DNA of 64,000 nt from Sulfitobacter sp. 20_GPM-1509m (GCF_000620505.1 NZ_JIBC01000008.1:124001-188000); one strand, 5' to 3'. Numbered from the stretch's first letter, positions 8,275 to 17,286 are shown. The notes: generated from the letters alone by a model not told the origin. Translations and numbers: made by a program.

Positions 8275-10779
8275 ATGGATATAGTCCTGGTTACCACGAT
8301 CATTGCTTCACTCTTCCTCGTCATCGGCGTGGCAGAGCCGCTCGCCGCGCGTTTGCGCCTGCCTTACAGTGTGATCCTTGCCATCCTTGGCATTCTGATC
8401 GGGGGCGGCTCGATCTTCTTTCTGCGCACCAATTTGACGGACGCGTTGAATCCCGTAGCCGAGGCGATCCTCGGGCTGCCGATCCGGTCCAATGTCTTCC
8501 TTTATGTCTTTCTGCCGACGTTGCTGTTCCAGGCGACGCTGGGGATGAACCTGCGCCGAATGCTTGACGACTGGGTCCCGATCCTTGTTCTGGCTGTCGT
8601 CGCTGTGGTGGTGGCCACGCTGACAGTGGGCTATGCGCTTTCATGGGCCAGTTCGCTGCCGCTGGCGGCATGTCTTCTGGTCGGGGCCATCGTATCAACC
8701 ACTGACCCTTCGGCAGTTGTCTCCATCTTTCGCTCGATCTCGGCGCCACGCCGTCTTGCGCGGATCATCGAGGGTGAGAGCCTTCTGAATGACGCGGCCG
8801 CCATCGCGCTCTTTGGCCTCTTCATCGGTTTCGTGATGCTGGGCGTGCCCGACCCGAACCTCAGCGAAGCGCTGATGCGTTTTCCGGTGCTGATCGCCGG
8901 GGGCGCACTGACCGGCTGGCTGGCGGCACGGCTCGCGGTCTGGATCATGGCGCTGTTCAACGGGCACGAACTTGCGCAAATCTCAATCTCTGTCGCCCTG
9001 CCCTATCTGGTCTATATCGGCGCAGAGCAGAGTATTGGTGCGTCGGGGGTCATCGCGGTCGTCACTGCGGGGCTGACGCTGAACCTGACCGGGCCGGGAC
9101 GATTGCCGCCGCAGGCCTGGGCCAATCTGCGGGAGCTTTGGGGTGTCCTTGCCCATTGGGCGGGGGCGTTGATCTTTATTCTTGCCGCCCTCCTGATCCC
9201 GCGCCTGCTGGAAGAGGTGCGCATCACAGACTTCGCGTTGATCGGCGTGGTCATCGTGGCCGCTATCGCGGCACGGGCGCTGATCTTGTTCGGATTGCTG
9301 CCCCTTCTGACCTTCCTGCGGATCTCGCCTGCCATCGAAAGGCCCTACCGTGTCGCCATCCTCTGGGGTGGCCTTCGGGGCGCGGTCACGCTGGCGCTTG
9401 CGTTGGCCGTCACCGAAAGCCTCCGCGTGCCGCTCGAGGTCAAACGGGTGGTGGGCATTCTGGCCACCGGCTTCACGCTGTTCACACTGGTGGTGCAGGG
9501 TACGACGCTGCGGTCCGTGATCGGCTGGCTGGGGCTTGACCGGCTCTCCCCCATCGACGAGGCGCTATCGCGGCAGGTCGTGGCGGTTGCGCTGCAAACC
9601 GTGCGCGAGGACGTCGCACGCGCCACAGAAAACTACGAACTGACGCGCGACATCGTTCGCTCCGAGGCCAAGCAGTTCGGCGAACGGCTGGACGAAACCG
9701 TAAAAGCCGCCGAGGACAGCGTCGGCATTCTGGATCGCGACCGGATCACGCTGGGGCTGATCGCTCTGGCCGGCCATGAACGTGACACCATCCTGGCGCG
9801 GGTGCGCGAGCGAACGATCACGGCCCGGATGGCAGAGCAGGTTCTGTCGGACGCCGACCGCCTTATCGAAGGGGCGCAGGCGGGCGGTCGCACTGGATAC
9901 CAGCTCGCGGCCCGTCGCAGCGTGGTCTATGGCAAAGTCTTCCGGTTGGCCGTGATGTTGCGCAATCGGCTGCGCCTCCCTGCACCGCTGGGCCGTATGA
10001 CTGCGGACAGGTTCGAGCTTTTGTTGTCGCAGCGGCTGATCCTGCGCGACCTGAGCGTGTTCATCGACAATCGCATCGTCCGCATCCATGGGCGGCGGGT
10101 GGCCGATCTGTTGCACGAGCTGCTGTCGCGGCGGATCGAAGCTGTGGAAACCGCGCTCGAGGGGCTACGCCTGCAATATCCCGGCTATGCCGAGAAGCTG
10201 GAACGTCGCATTATCCGCCGCACCGCGTTGCGCTTTGAAGAACGCGAATACATGGCGATGCGCGAAGACGGGCTGATCGGGGCCGAGGTCTATACCGCGC
10301 TTATGCAGTCACTGGCGGCACGGCGCGCCGCGGCGGAAGATCGTCCGCGCCTTGATATCGCGCTTCAGCGTGAGGAACTCGTCAAACAGTTTCCACTGTT
10401 CGCAGATTTTGACGAAACTGCGCTGAAACGGTTGGGCCGTGCCCTCCAGACCCGTTATGTCAACGCCGGAGATGCCATCATCCTCAAGGACAGCACGGCG
10501 AAGAGCGTGTTCTTTATTGCCTCGGGCGCGGTCGAACTGGAAAGTGCGGGAAAATCCCTGCGGCTGGGGCGTGGTGAGATGTTCGGCCAGTTGGCAATCC
10601 TGATGAACAAGACCCGCCGCGCCGAAGTACGGGCAATCGCGCCCTCGACGCTTCTTGTGCTTGACGAGGCGCGTTTCCGACGCCTGCTGGACCAAAGCGA
10701 AACCGTGCGCAAAGCCGTCCTTGCCAGCGGCGAGAAGCGCGGTGTAACGCTTGCCGGTCTCCAGTCTACCGACCCGTAG
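8275..10779 (+). CDS. Na+/H+ antiporter (CPA1) with C-terminal cyclic-nucleotide-binding-like domain
   Basis: An 834-residue fusion. Residues ~1-425 are a monovalent cation/proton antiporter of the NhaP/SOS1 type with about 12 helices. The ion-binding Asn-Asp pair is at ~172-173 (GESLLNDAAAIALF), with TTDPSAVVSIF before it and WGGLRGAVTLALAL near 365. A long charged helical cytoplasmic region (~430-700) follows, then a CAP_ED-like beta-roll at ~705-815 (LFADFDETALKRLG, GEMFGQLAIL, RRAEVRAIAPSTLLVLD). Plant SOS1 and some proteobacterial exchangers share this arrangement. The first domain exchanges Na+ or K+ for H+; the last may gate it. It is monocistronic and convergent with the sigma-factor gene. 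Confidence 0.93.
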   Translation: MDIVLVTTIIASLFLVIGVAEPLAARLRLPYSVILAILGILIGGGSIFFLRTNLTDALNPVAEAILGLPIRSNVFLYVFLPTLLFQATLGMNLRRMLDDWVPILVLAVVAVVVATLTVGYALSWASSLPLAACLLVGAIVSTTDPSAVVSIFRSISAPRRLARIIEGESLLNDAAAIALFGLFIGFVMLGVPDPNLSEALMRFPVLIAGGALTGWLAARLAVWIMALFNGHELAQISISVALPYLVYIGAEQSIGASGVIAVVTAGLTLNLTGPGRLPPQAWANLRELWGVLAHWAGALIFILAALLIPRLLEEVRITDFALIGVVIVAAIAARALILFGLLPLLTFLRISPAIERPYRVAILWGGLRGAVTLALALAVTESLRVPLEVKRVVGILATGFTLFTLVVQGTTLRSVIGWLGLDRLSPIDEALSRQVVAVALQTVREDVARATENYELTRDIVRSEAKQFGERLDETVKAAEDSVGILDRDRITLGLIALAGHERDTILARVRERTITARMAEQVLSDADRLIEGAQAGGRTGYQLAARRSVVYGKVFRLAVMLRNRLRLPAPLGRMTADRFELLLSQRLILRDLSVFIDNRIVRIHGRRVADLLHELLSRRIEAVETALEGLRLQYPGYAEKLERRIIRRTALRFEEREYMAMREDGLIGAEVYTALMQSLAARRAAAEDRPRLDIALQREELVKQFPLFADFDETALKRLGRALQTRYVNAGDAIILKDSTAKSVFFIASGAVELESAGKSLRLGRGEMFGQLAILMNKTRRAEVRAIAPSTLLVLDEARFRRLLDQSETVRKAVLASGEKRGVTLAGLQSTDP

Positions 10780-10811
10780 GGTATCTGATTGCGGGCGGTC
10801 AGAACCTAGGG

Positions 10812-11387
10812 TCACCGCTTTTCATCGGCCTGCCCGACCATGTCCTCGTGATCGAACGCATCCACATAAACCGCCAGCTTGGCGTGCGTCTGTGCAATGA
10901 TCCCGTTTATTCTGGCAGGTGACAGCCCATAGCGCCGTGCAATATCCTTTTGGCTTTCGACCCTCAGCCGATGCGCGAAAATAATGTCGGCCTCGCGGGC
11001 GGGCAATGTCATCAGACCTTTGGCCAGCCGACCAAGCCGCTGTCTGTCCTGCAACTGCGTTTCGGCTGTGGGTCTGTCGCATAACACCTCATCGTCCAGC
11101 TCCAGCGGCGTGACCCGTTCGCTGATCTCGCGGCGGCGATGATCCAGCGCCAGATTGCGCACGATCCGGCGCAGGAACCCGCGCGGGCTGGCGATCTCGG
11201 CGCCAATGGCCTTGCTGCTGAGACAGCGCATGGCCGCATCCTGGACCACGTCTTCAGCGCGGTCGCGACTGCCGATTATGCGCATCGCATCGCACAACAG
11301 CATTTCGCGCTCGTCAATCAGGTGACGCAGCAATTTTTGCCGTGTCAAAGCACAGCCAGCGGGGACAGGTTTTTGTGATTTAGCCAT
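10812..11387 (-). CDS. ECF RNA polymerase sigma factor, FecI/PvdS-like
   Basis: A ~191-residue extracytoplasmic-function sigma factor. Region 2 covers roughly residues 18-85 (IDEREMLLCDAMRIIGSRDRAEDVVQDAA, then PRGFLRRIVRNLALDHRR) and region 4 covers ~120-180 (LPAREADIIFAHRL, QKDIARRYGLSPARING). The ATG at 11387 is preferred because the in-frame extension up to 11552 looks non-coding. It lies just downstream of the siderophore genes on the same strand, fitting control of siderophore synthesis and uptake. No FecR-like anti-sigma gene is next to it, and the receptor at 25440 lacks an obvious signalling domain, so a PvdS-like mode, with the sigma gene itself iron-controlled, is more likely than FecIRA surface signalling. 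Confidence 0.87.
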   Translation of the reverse strand: MAKSQKPVPAGCALTRQKLLRHLIDEREMLLCDAMRIIGSRDRAEDVVQDAAMRCLSSKAIGAEIASPRGFLRRIVRNLALDHRRREISERVTPLELDDEVLCDRPTAETQLQDRQRLGRLAKGLMTLPAREADIIFAHRLRVESQKDIARRYGLSPARINGIIAQTHAKLAVYVDAFDHEDMVGQADEKR

Positions 11388-11506
11388 CTTTTGCGCTTGA
11401 ATGGAAAGGGCAGGACAAAGTGTCTGCCTGGCGCAAAAGCTGAGTGGACTTGTGACCGCTTTACGCCGAACCCAAAGGCACCACAACCTGCCAGGCTGTC
11501 GGTGCG

Positions 11507-11520
11507 GGCGAATATTCGCC
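11507..11520. promoter_or_regulatory. 14-bp palindrome upstream of the sigma gene
   Basis: GGCGAATATTCGCC is a perfect 14-bp palindrome in the 182-bp gap between the N-hydroxylase stop and the sigma-factor start. Position and symmetry suit a dimeric repressor, perhaps an iron regulator, but it does not match a Fur or Irr consensus that I know. Function is inferred only. Confidence 0.35.
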
Positions 11521-11569
11521 AAATGCGTGTATTTTCCACCCCTGCGTGGCACAGGGGCGGAACACCACT

Positions 11570-12847
11570 TTATTCGGCCGCGATGGCAGACGCAGATCCG
11601 TGCAGGGTTTCAAGCTGTTGGGCAATCTCGTCCGACCGCAGCGCCAGAACCGAAAGCAATGTGTCGCTTAGCCCATGTGTCGGCTCGCTAAAGCCCTGAA
11701 CGAAAATGCCCGGCTCGAACACTTCCTTCATCGGCAAACGATAGTCGCGATCCGGCTCTTGTGCGATCTGCCACGGGTTCAGGTCTGCCAGAACCGACTG
11801 GTCCAGCGCCCGGCGATAACCTGTCCCCAGAACCACAAGGTCGTAGGCCGCGATCTGCGACCCGGACGGCCCCGACAACTGCACCCTGACCTGCGCACCA
11901 GCCTGTTGTGCCTCTTGCACCCGCGTCTCCGCCAGCAGGCCCAGACGGTCGTCACCGCGCACGTCTTGCGCATAAAGCGTTTCGTAGATGTGTTCGATCA
12001 GGTCCGCGTCGGTCACCGCATAGTTTGTGGCCGCAAGGCTGTGCAAGGTCTGCGCCCGCGTCTCTTCCGGCAAACCGTGGAACCGGTCCGTTTGTGCCGG
12101 ATCAAAGATCTCGTTCACAAAGGGCGTGTCATCCGACGGTTTGATGGCCCTGCCGCGCAGGATCATGTCGACCCGTGGCTGTTCGCGGCGGGCTGCAAGA
12201 TCGGCAAAGACTTCGGCGGCACTCTGGCCTGCGCCAATCACGGCGATGCGCTGACCCGGCTTCAGACGGGGCACGACCTGCGAAAGATAGTCATTTGTGT
12301 GGAACACCCGGCCGTTGTCCCGCAGGGGTGCGAAAGCGTCGGGCCAGTGCGGCTTGCCCCCCGGTGCCAGCACCACGTTGCGGGCCAGATGGCGCGTCTG
12401 CCTGCCCTCCGCGCTTTGGCTGTGCACCGCCAGATGGGTCACCCGGTCGCCCTTTTGCACCGGTTCGATGCCGGTGACCCGGCTGTCGTACTGACAATTG
12501 GAAAATTGTCCCGCGATCCAGCCCAGATAGTCGTTGAACTCTTCCCGGCTGGGGAAAAACGTCTTGCGGTTGATAAAGCGCGACAGGCGCCCCTTGGCAT
12601 GAAGATAGCTGAGAAAGGAAAACCCGCTGCGCGGATTGCGCAGGGACACCAGATCTTTCAGGAATGACACCTGCATGTCGGTGCCCGCCAGCATCATGTC
12701 GGGATGCCAGGCAAAGGCCGGTTTTGCCTCAAGAAACCCTGCGCGCAAGCGGCTGCCGCGTTCGTGCAAGGCCACGGCCAGTGCAAGGTTCGAGGGGCCA
12801 AAGCCAATGCCGATCACATCCAGCGGTTGCGCATTCATGTCACTCAT
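11570..12847 (-). CDS. L-ornithine/L-lysine N-monooxygenase (PvdA/IucD/SidA family)
   Basis: A 425-residue flavin N-hydroxylase that uses FAD, NADPH and O2 to hydroxylate the side-chain amine of ornithine or lysine, the first committed step to hydroxamate siderophores. The FAD-binding motif GIGFGPSNLALA is at ~13-24, the substrate-region segment SFLKDLVSLRNPRS follows, the NADPH motif VIGAGQSAAEVF is near 203-214, and the terminal LVVLGTGYRRA motif is near 345. It is the last gene of the leftward biosynthetic operon and overlaps the acyltransferase gene by 4 bp. The ornithine/lysine choice is not certain; the DGE-type NRPS code fits a diamino acid. Confidence 0.94.
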   Translation of the reverse strand: MSDMNAQPLDVIGIGFGPSNLALAVALHERGSRLRAGFLEAKPAFAWHPDMMLAGTDMQVSFLKDLVSLRNPRSGFSFLSYLHAKGRLSRFINRKTFFPSREEFNDYLGWIAGQFSNCQYDSRVTGIEPVQKGDRVTHLAVHSQSAEGRQTRHLARNVVLAPGGKPHWPDAFAPLRDNGRVFHTNDYLSQVVPRLKPGQRIAVIGAGQSAAEVFADLAARREQPRVDMILRGRAIKPSDDTPFVNEIFDPAQTDRFHGLPEETRAQTLHSLAATNYAVTDADLIEHIYETLYAQDVRGDDRLGLLAETRVQEAQQAGAQVRVQLSGPSGSQIAAYDLVVLGTGYRRALDQSVLADLNPWQIAQEPDRDYRLPMKEVFEPGIFVQGFSEPTHGLSDTLLSVLALRSDEIAQQLETLHGSASAIAAE

Positions 12848-13887
12848 CGGTCTTCTCCTGTGCCAAGCATATTCGTCAGCGACAGGGCCAGCGGCGTGCC
12901 CTGCCCGGTGTCGGGTCGTGCCCAGATTCGGGATTCAAAAAAGTGCTGGCGTTCCAGCCGCACCAGCGTCGCGCGCTTGTGGGAAAAATCGAAATCGCGC
13001 ACTTGGGCAAAGCCGCCACGCCCCAGGTTCTTGATCTGCCTCAGGTGGCTTGCCTTCGGCTCGCCCATCAGCGCCTGCGTGCGCGGTTCGGCCAGAAACA
13101 TGTAATGCATCAGCGACGGCATCCACGCGGTGACATAGTCCGCGCCGCGCATGTCATCCTCACCGATCAGCACATGCCAGCCGCGATCCCACGGATCGGC
13201 ATCATAAACCGCACCAATCCGGTTTTCGCGCGCCCAGTACAGTTCGAAATAGCCGAAATCGCGCCCGTCCAGGCTGCCGATCACCGGCAGGATATGCGGG
13301 TCCGCGATCAGGGTTTGCAGCGTGTCGCGATGTGCCTCCAGCGTACCGGCCTCTTCAAAGAATGCGGCGACGCGCGGGTCGTTCTGCCAGCGGTGAAAGG
13401 TGGCCAGATCGTCGATACAGGCCGCGCGCAGTTCAATGTGCTGGCCCAGCCATGGGATATAGCGGCGGTACAGTGCCCCGACAGGTTTGGGCGGGCGCAG
13501 GGGGTGGCGTCCGTTGGGGCCGGTTTGCCACAGCGTCGGCCAGGGTGGCGTCGGATGCATGATCCAGCGGTCGGGCACCTGCCAGAACGCCACCGGCAAC
13601 ACCCAATGCACCGTGCCAACGGCTGTTGCGACACCCATCACCGCAAGCCGGGACAGCAAACCCGCCCATTCCGCGCCATCCAGCCGGATGGCCACCTCGC
13701 CGCCCTCTGCGCTGAGCGTCTCGAAAGCCGCAAGCGCCTGAGCGACGGTCAGATCCGGCGTCGCAGTCAGACCCAGCCTGCCCTCACCTGCATCGCTGAG
13801 AGGCAGGAAAACGTCCGCGCCAACCTGTACATAATCTCTGGTGCGGTGCGCCACGGGGCGGTCTGTCAAAGGCATATCAAAAGCCAC
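12844..13887 (-). CDS. Siderophore N-hydroxyamine acyltransferase (IucB/RhbD-type GNAT)
   Basis: A 347-residue GNAT-family acyltransferase of the aerobactin IucB group. The catalytic half is roughly residues 170-340, with HRWQNDPRVAAFFEE, DPWDRGWHVLIGEDD and the C-terminal LERQHFFES segments characteristic of the group. It should transfer an acetyl or other acyl group from acyl-CoA to the hydroxylamine made by the neighbouring monooxygenase, giving the hydroxamate that binds Fe(III). It overlaps the monooxygenase gene by 4 bp. The acyl donor cannot be read from the sequence. Confidence 0.9.
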   Translation of the reverse strand: MAFDMPLTDRPVAHRTRDYVQVGADVFLPLSDAGEGRLGLTATPDLTVAQALAAFETLSAEGGEVAIRLDGAEWAGLLSRLAVMGVATAVGTVHWVLPVAFWQVPDRWIMHPTPPWPTLWQTGPNGRHPLRPPKPVGALYRRYIPWLGQHIELRAACIDDLATFHRWQNDPRVAAFFEEAGTLEAHRDTLQTLIADPHILPVIGSLDGRDFGYFELYWARENRIGAVYDADPWDRGWHVLIGEDDMRGADYVTAWMPSLMHYMFLAEPRTQALMGEPKASHLRQIKNLGRGGFAQVRDFDFSHKRATLVRLERQHFFESRIWARPDTGQGTPLALSLTNMLGTGEDR

Positions 13888-13889
13888 AA

Positions 13890-14801
13890 TCAGGTCCTTT
13901 CTGTGATCTGTGGTGTCGCAGGCTGGGCCTGCGTGTCAGCAAGGGCAAAAGCCCAGCGAAGCGCGCGGTTCACCGCCACCGGCAGCACCGACATATGCGT
14001 CTCGTCGGGATAGATTTCGAACCGGGTGACAACCCCGCGCGCGGACAGGGCCCTCGCCATGTCCTGTGCGGCGGCGACGGTGCGGGTCCTGGCCTTTTCT
14101 GCCAGCCTTTCGGCAGCTTCGGGGCCGTCAGCCTGAAACGGTGCCAGCACATCGCCCTCCCATTCACCCGCCGACAGATGCACCCGCAGCCGGTGTTCGC
14201 CCGCGTCAAAACGATCCAGATGATCCAGCAAAAAGCTGTCTTCCCATGTGATCGCCGGGCTGGCGGCAATCCAGTTGGCAAAGGCATCGGGACGGGTGAA
14301 CATCAGCCACAGCGCGAACAGCCCCCCAAAGGAATGGCCGAACAGCGATTGCCGCGCCGGATCAAGCGCAACCTGACCGGCCAGAAAGTCGCGCACGTCT
14401 TCCAGCAGGAACCGCGCCATGTCCGCGCCGCCGCCGGTCCTGACCTTTGGTCCATTGGCGGTGAAGGGCGGATAGCTTTGCCCCGGCGGCGGCCCCAGAT
14501 CCCAGCTGCGACGAAAGGAATCGTAAGCTGCGTCGGTCGGATAGCCCACCGCGACCAGCACGCCCCAGCCAAGGTTCGTGCCCGTGGGCCAGAACGCCTG
14601 TGCGCGCATCGCATCGACGGCCGTGCCGATCACCGCATTGCCATCCAGCAGCCACAGCGCGGGCCACCCGTCAGCGGGGGCGTCGCCCTGCGGCACCCAC
14701 AGGAACACACGCCGGATGTCCCCTGTCTGGCTGTCTTTCAGGTCGAACCAACGGGTGCCGCCACAGTCGGCCACGCCCTGCGCCACAACATCACGCATCA
14801 T
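13890..14801 (-). CDS. Alpha/beta hydrolase, siderophore esterase (Fes/IroE/BesA-like)
   Basis: A 303-residue esterase of the family that cleaves ester bonds in trilactone siderophores. The nucleophile elbow GHSFGG carries Ser157, and the catalytic His is in PDETHMSVLP at ~269. The ATG at 14801 overlaps the stop of the PLP-enzyme gene (ATGA), so the in-frame open extension further upstream is rejected. No signal peptide is visible, pointing to cytosolic release of iron from an imported ferri-siderophore, as Fes does. Its presence implies the product contains ester linkages. Confidence 0.87.
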   Translation of the reverse strand: MMRDVVAQGVADCGGTRWFDLKDSQTGDIRRVFLWVPQGDAPADGWPALWLLDGNAVIGTAVDAMRAQAFWPTGTNLGWGVLVAVGYPTDAAYDSFRRSWDLGPPPGQSYPPFTANGPKVRTGGGADMARFLLEDVRDFLAGQVALDPARQSLFGHSFGGLFALWLMFTRPDAFANWIAASPAITWEDSFLLDHLDRFDAGEHRLRVHLSAGEWEGDVLAPFQADGPEAAERLAEKARTRTVAAAQDMARALSARGVVTRFEIYPDETHMSVLPVAVNRALRWAFALADTQAQPATPQITERT

Positions 14802-15964
14802 GCCGCAGCCTCTTGTGCCGCGTGCAAGGCCGCGCGCAGATCGTCCATCAGCAATTCCGCAGGTTCCAGCCCTGCCGCCAGCCGGATGGTGCGCGGGCTG
14901 ACGCCAAAGCGCTGAAACACATTCGCCGCCCCCGCCAGCCCGCAGGCCGCCTGCCCCGGCACGATCAGGCTTTCGGGTCCGCCCCAGCTGACACCGATAC
15001 GGATCGTGCGCAGCGCATCGCAAAAGCGCGCCACATCCACGCCGGCCGCCAGATCAAAGGCAAACAACCCGCCAAAACCGCTCAGCCCTTCGGGGCGGGT
15101 GGCCAGCAATCCGGGATGATGCACCGCCGTCACCTGAGGATGGTCTGCCAGCCCCTGCGCCAGTGCCAGACCGGTCTGCATATGGCGCGCCATCCGCATA
15201 TCCAGCGTGCGAATCCCGCGCAGCACCAGAAACGCATCCATCGGCGACATCCGTCCGCCGAACAGATGGGTGGCTTCGTGGTCGATGGTCTGGATCATCC
15301 GGCGCGATCCCGTGACCAGCCCGCCCAATGTGTCACTGTGGCCTGACAGGTATTTCGACGCCGCATGCACCACCAGATCGACGCCCAGCTCATGCGGGCG
15401 CTGGTACAGCGGTGTGGCCCAGCTGTTGTCGATCACCGAAACCACACCCAGCCGCCGCGCCTCGGTCGCGATGGCTGCCAGGTCTTGCAGACGGAACGTC
15501 CACGACGTCGGGCTTTCCAGATAGACCAGCCGCGCGCCCGCCAACGCATCAACCATCGCCTGTGTGTCGGTGCCATCGACATAGGTGGTTGCAACCCCAA
15601 AGCGCGACAGCACCGTTTCGAACAGGCGGAAAGCGTCGGAATACAGATGCTCGACCGCAACAATGCGGTCACCGGCCTGGACGAAAGGCAGCACCGCGCC
15701 GCAAATCGCCGCCATCCCCGACGAAAACCCGCGTGCCGCTTCGCCACCTTCCAGCCGCGCGATCAGGTCTTCCAGTTCGCAGACGGTCGGGTTGTCGCCG
15801 CGCGAATAGATGAACCTGTCAGAGCGGCCGGCAAAGACATCCTCGATCTGGGCATAGCTGTCGAACAGGAACGAACTGCTTTGAAAGATCGGCGTGGCGC
15901 TGGCGTCATATGGCACGGGACGCGACGGCGAGATCAGGTCGGGTTCAGCTGAGGTGCGGGTCAT
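14798..15964 (-). CDS. PLP-dependent Cys/Met-metabolism (cystathionine gamma-synthase-type) enzyme
   Basis: A 388-residue fold-type I PLP enzyme of the trans-sulfuration family. The Schiff-base lysine is K204 in the HAASKYLSGHSD segment, D179 lies in VIDNSWATPL, and Y53/R55 lie in YSRGDNPT. The C-terminal GVSWGGPESL and RLAAGLEP segments are also typical. Family members do gamma-replacement or elimination on homoserine esters or Cys/Met; some relatives build C-N or C-C bonds. Stop/start overlaps join it to the MATE gene before and the esterase gene after, so it belongs to the siderophore operon. Its role there is not established; supplying an unusual building block is an inference. Confidence 0.85.
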   Translation of the reverse strand: MTRTSAEPDLISPSRPVPYDASATPIFQSSSFLFDSYAQIEDVFAGRSDRFIYSRGDNPTVCELEDLIARLEGGEAARGFSSGMAAICGAVLPFVQAGDRIVAVEHLYSDAFRLFETVLSRFGVATTYVDGTDTQAMVDALAGARLVYLESPTSWTFRLQDLAAIATEARRLGVVSVIDNSWATPLYQRPHELGVDLVVHAASKYLSGHSDTLGGLVTGSRRMIQTIDHEATHLFGGRMSPMDAFLVLRGIRTLDMRMARHMQTGLALAQGLADHPQVTAVHHPGLLATRPEGLSGFGGLFAFDLAAGVDVARFCDALRTIRIGVSWGGPESLIVPGQAACGLAGAANVFQRFGVSPRTIRLAAGLEPAELLMDDLRAALHAAQEAAA

Positions 15965-17286
15965 ACAGAGGCTCCGTTGGGTGAAAGGGGGAAAAGGGCA
16001 GCGCGGATCGGGACCAGCGCCAAAAAGGCGGCCAGCCAGGCCGCAACAAGAACGGATAGGGCAATTCCGACAGCGCCGAACAGCGGCACCAGCAGCGCCA
16101 TCGACGGCCACAGCAGCCAGCCCATCGGCGCGAGGCCCAGAAGCGTTGCCATCCGTGGCTGCACCGTGGCTTGCAGGCTGATCTGCGCACACAGGCGCAG
16201 CGCAATCGCGGGCAGGGAAAGGGCTAGATATGACAGCATCCCGGCGGCCTGCGTGACGATGGCAGGGTCGACCACGAACAAGCGCACCAGCGGGCGCGCA
16301 CCCATACTGAATAGTATGGAAAGTGCGACGGTAATCGCGCTGCACATGTACAGGATCCTGCGCAGGATGGCGGCAAAACGCGCGGCGTTGGCGCTGCCGT
16401 GCGCGTGGGACAGGATCGGCTGCACGCCAATGGCAAAACCTTCCAGCGGCAGCATCACGACAAAGACCAGACGCAGCGCGACCCCCAATGCTGCCACCTC
16501 ATCCGCACCGCCGAACGTGGTGGCGATGCGCAGCAGCGCCATCAGGCTTATCGTCGTCACCGCGACCGCCGCCGCCTCGGGCAACCCGACGCGCAGCACC
16601 GGCCCCAGCAGGCGCAGCGGCCCAAGGGTCGGACGGCGGTGCGGGGTGTGAAAATGCCATGCCCAGACGCACAGGGTGACGATCTGCGCGCACAGCGTCG
16701 CCCACGCGGCCCCCGACAACCCGAGGTTCAGACCAAAGATAAAGACCGGATCAAGGACGATGTTCAGACCAAAACAAAAGCCCAGTGTTTTCAGGCTGAA
16801 GGTCGCATTGCCGCGCCCGATGGCCAGAAAATCGCAGAGGATTTGCAGGATCGCACAGCCAATGGTCAGGGCCTGTATCGCCAGATAGGGCCGCGCCGTT
16901 GCCCGCAATTCGCCCTGCGCGCCCAACAGGTGCAACACCCCTTCGCCAAAGGCCCACAGCCCGCCAACAGCACAGACCGCCAGCACCAGCGCGGCGGTCA
17001 TCGACACACCCGCAACGGCGCGCGCCTGATCCGGCCGCTTTGCGCCCAGTGATCTGGCCGTCGCACTGGCAGCGCCAATGCCCAGCCCGATGCCCGCCGC
17101 CGCAACCAGACCCGCAAGCGGCGCCAGCACCACAAGTGCCGCCAGCGCATCCGATCCCAGACGCCCGACGAATGCCGCATCCACCGCCTGATGCAACGCA
17201 TTCAGCGACAGCCCCGCCATCGCGGGCAGGCCCAGCCGCCACATCAGGCGATGCAGGTCGGGATCAGACAGATCGCTGTCGGCCAT
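15961..17286 (-). CDS. MATE-family efflux protein, probable siderophore exporter
   Basis: A 441-residue inner-membrane protein with about 12 hydrophobic helices and MATE features (LGLPAMAGLSLNALHQAVDAAFVGRLG at the N-terminus, LDPVFIFGL in the middle). MATE pumps use H+ or Na+ gradients to export organic molecules. The ATG at 17286 has AAGGAG at 17298-17293 at good spacing, so the 72-codon upstream extension is rejected. As first gene of the leftward siderophore operon, coupled by ATGA to the PLP-enzyme gene, it is the best candidate for exporting the finished siderophore. Confidence 0.9.
   Translation of the reverse strand: MADSDLSDPDLHRLMWRLGLPAMAGLSLNALHQAVDAAFVGRLGSDALAALVVLAPLAGLVAAAGIGLGIGAASATARSLGAKRPDQARAVAGVSMTAALVLAVCAVGGLWAFGEGVLHLLGAQGELRATARPYLAIQALTIGCAILQILCDFLAIGRGNATFSLKTLGFCFGLNIVLDPVFIFGLNLGLSGAAWATLCAQIVTLCVWAWHFHTPHRRPTLGPLRLLGPVLRVGLPEAAAVAVTTISLMALLRIATTFGGADEVAALGVALRLVFVVMLPLEGFAIGVQPILSHAHGSANAARFAAILRRILYMCSAITVALSILFSMGARPLVRLFVVDPAIVTQAAGMLSYLALSLPAIALRLCAQISLQATVQPRMATLLGLAPMGWLLWPSMALLVPLFGAVGIALSVLVAAWLAAFLALVPIRAALFPLSPNGASV

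Noticed and set aside
11388-11552. 55-codon N-terminal extension of the sigma factor
   Set aside because: The extension shows no sigma-factor sequence, contains the 14-bp palindrome, and region 2 begins normally after the ATG at 11387.
15965-16345. 127-codon N-terminal extension of the PLP enzyme
   Set aside because: It lies inside the MATE gene in another frame and reads as low-complexity Ala/Arg; the ATG at 15964 with a stop/start overlap is the natural start.
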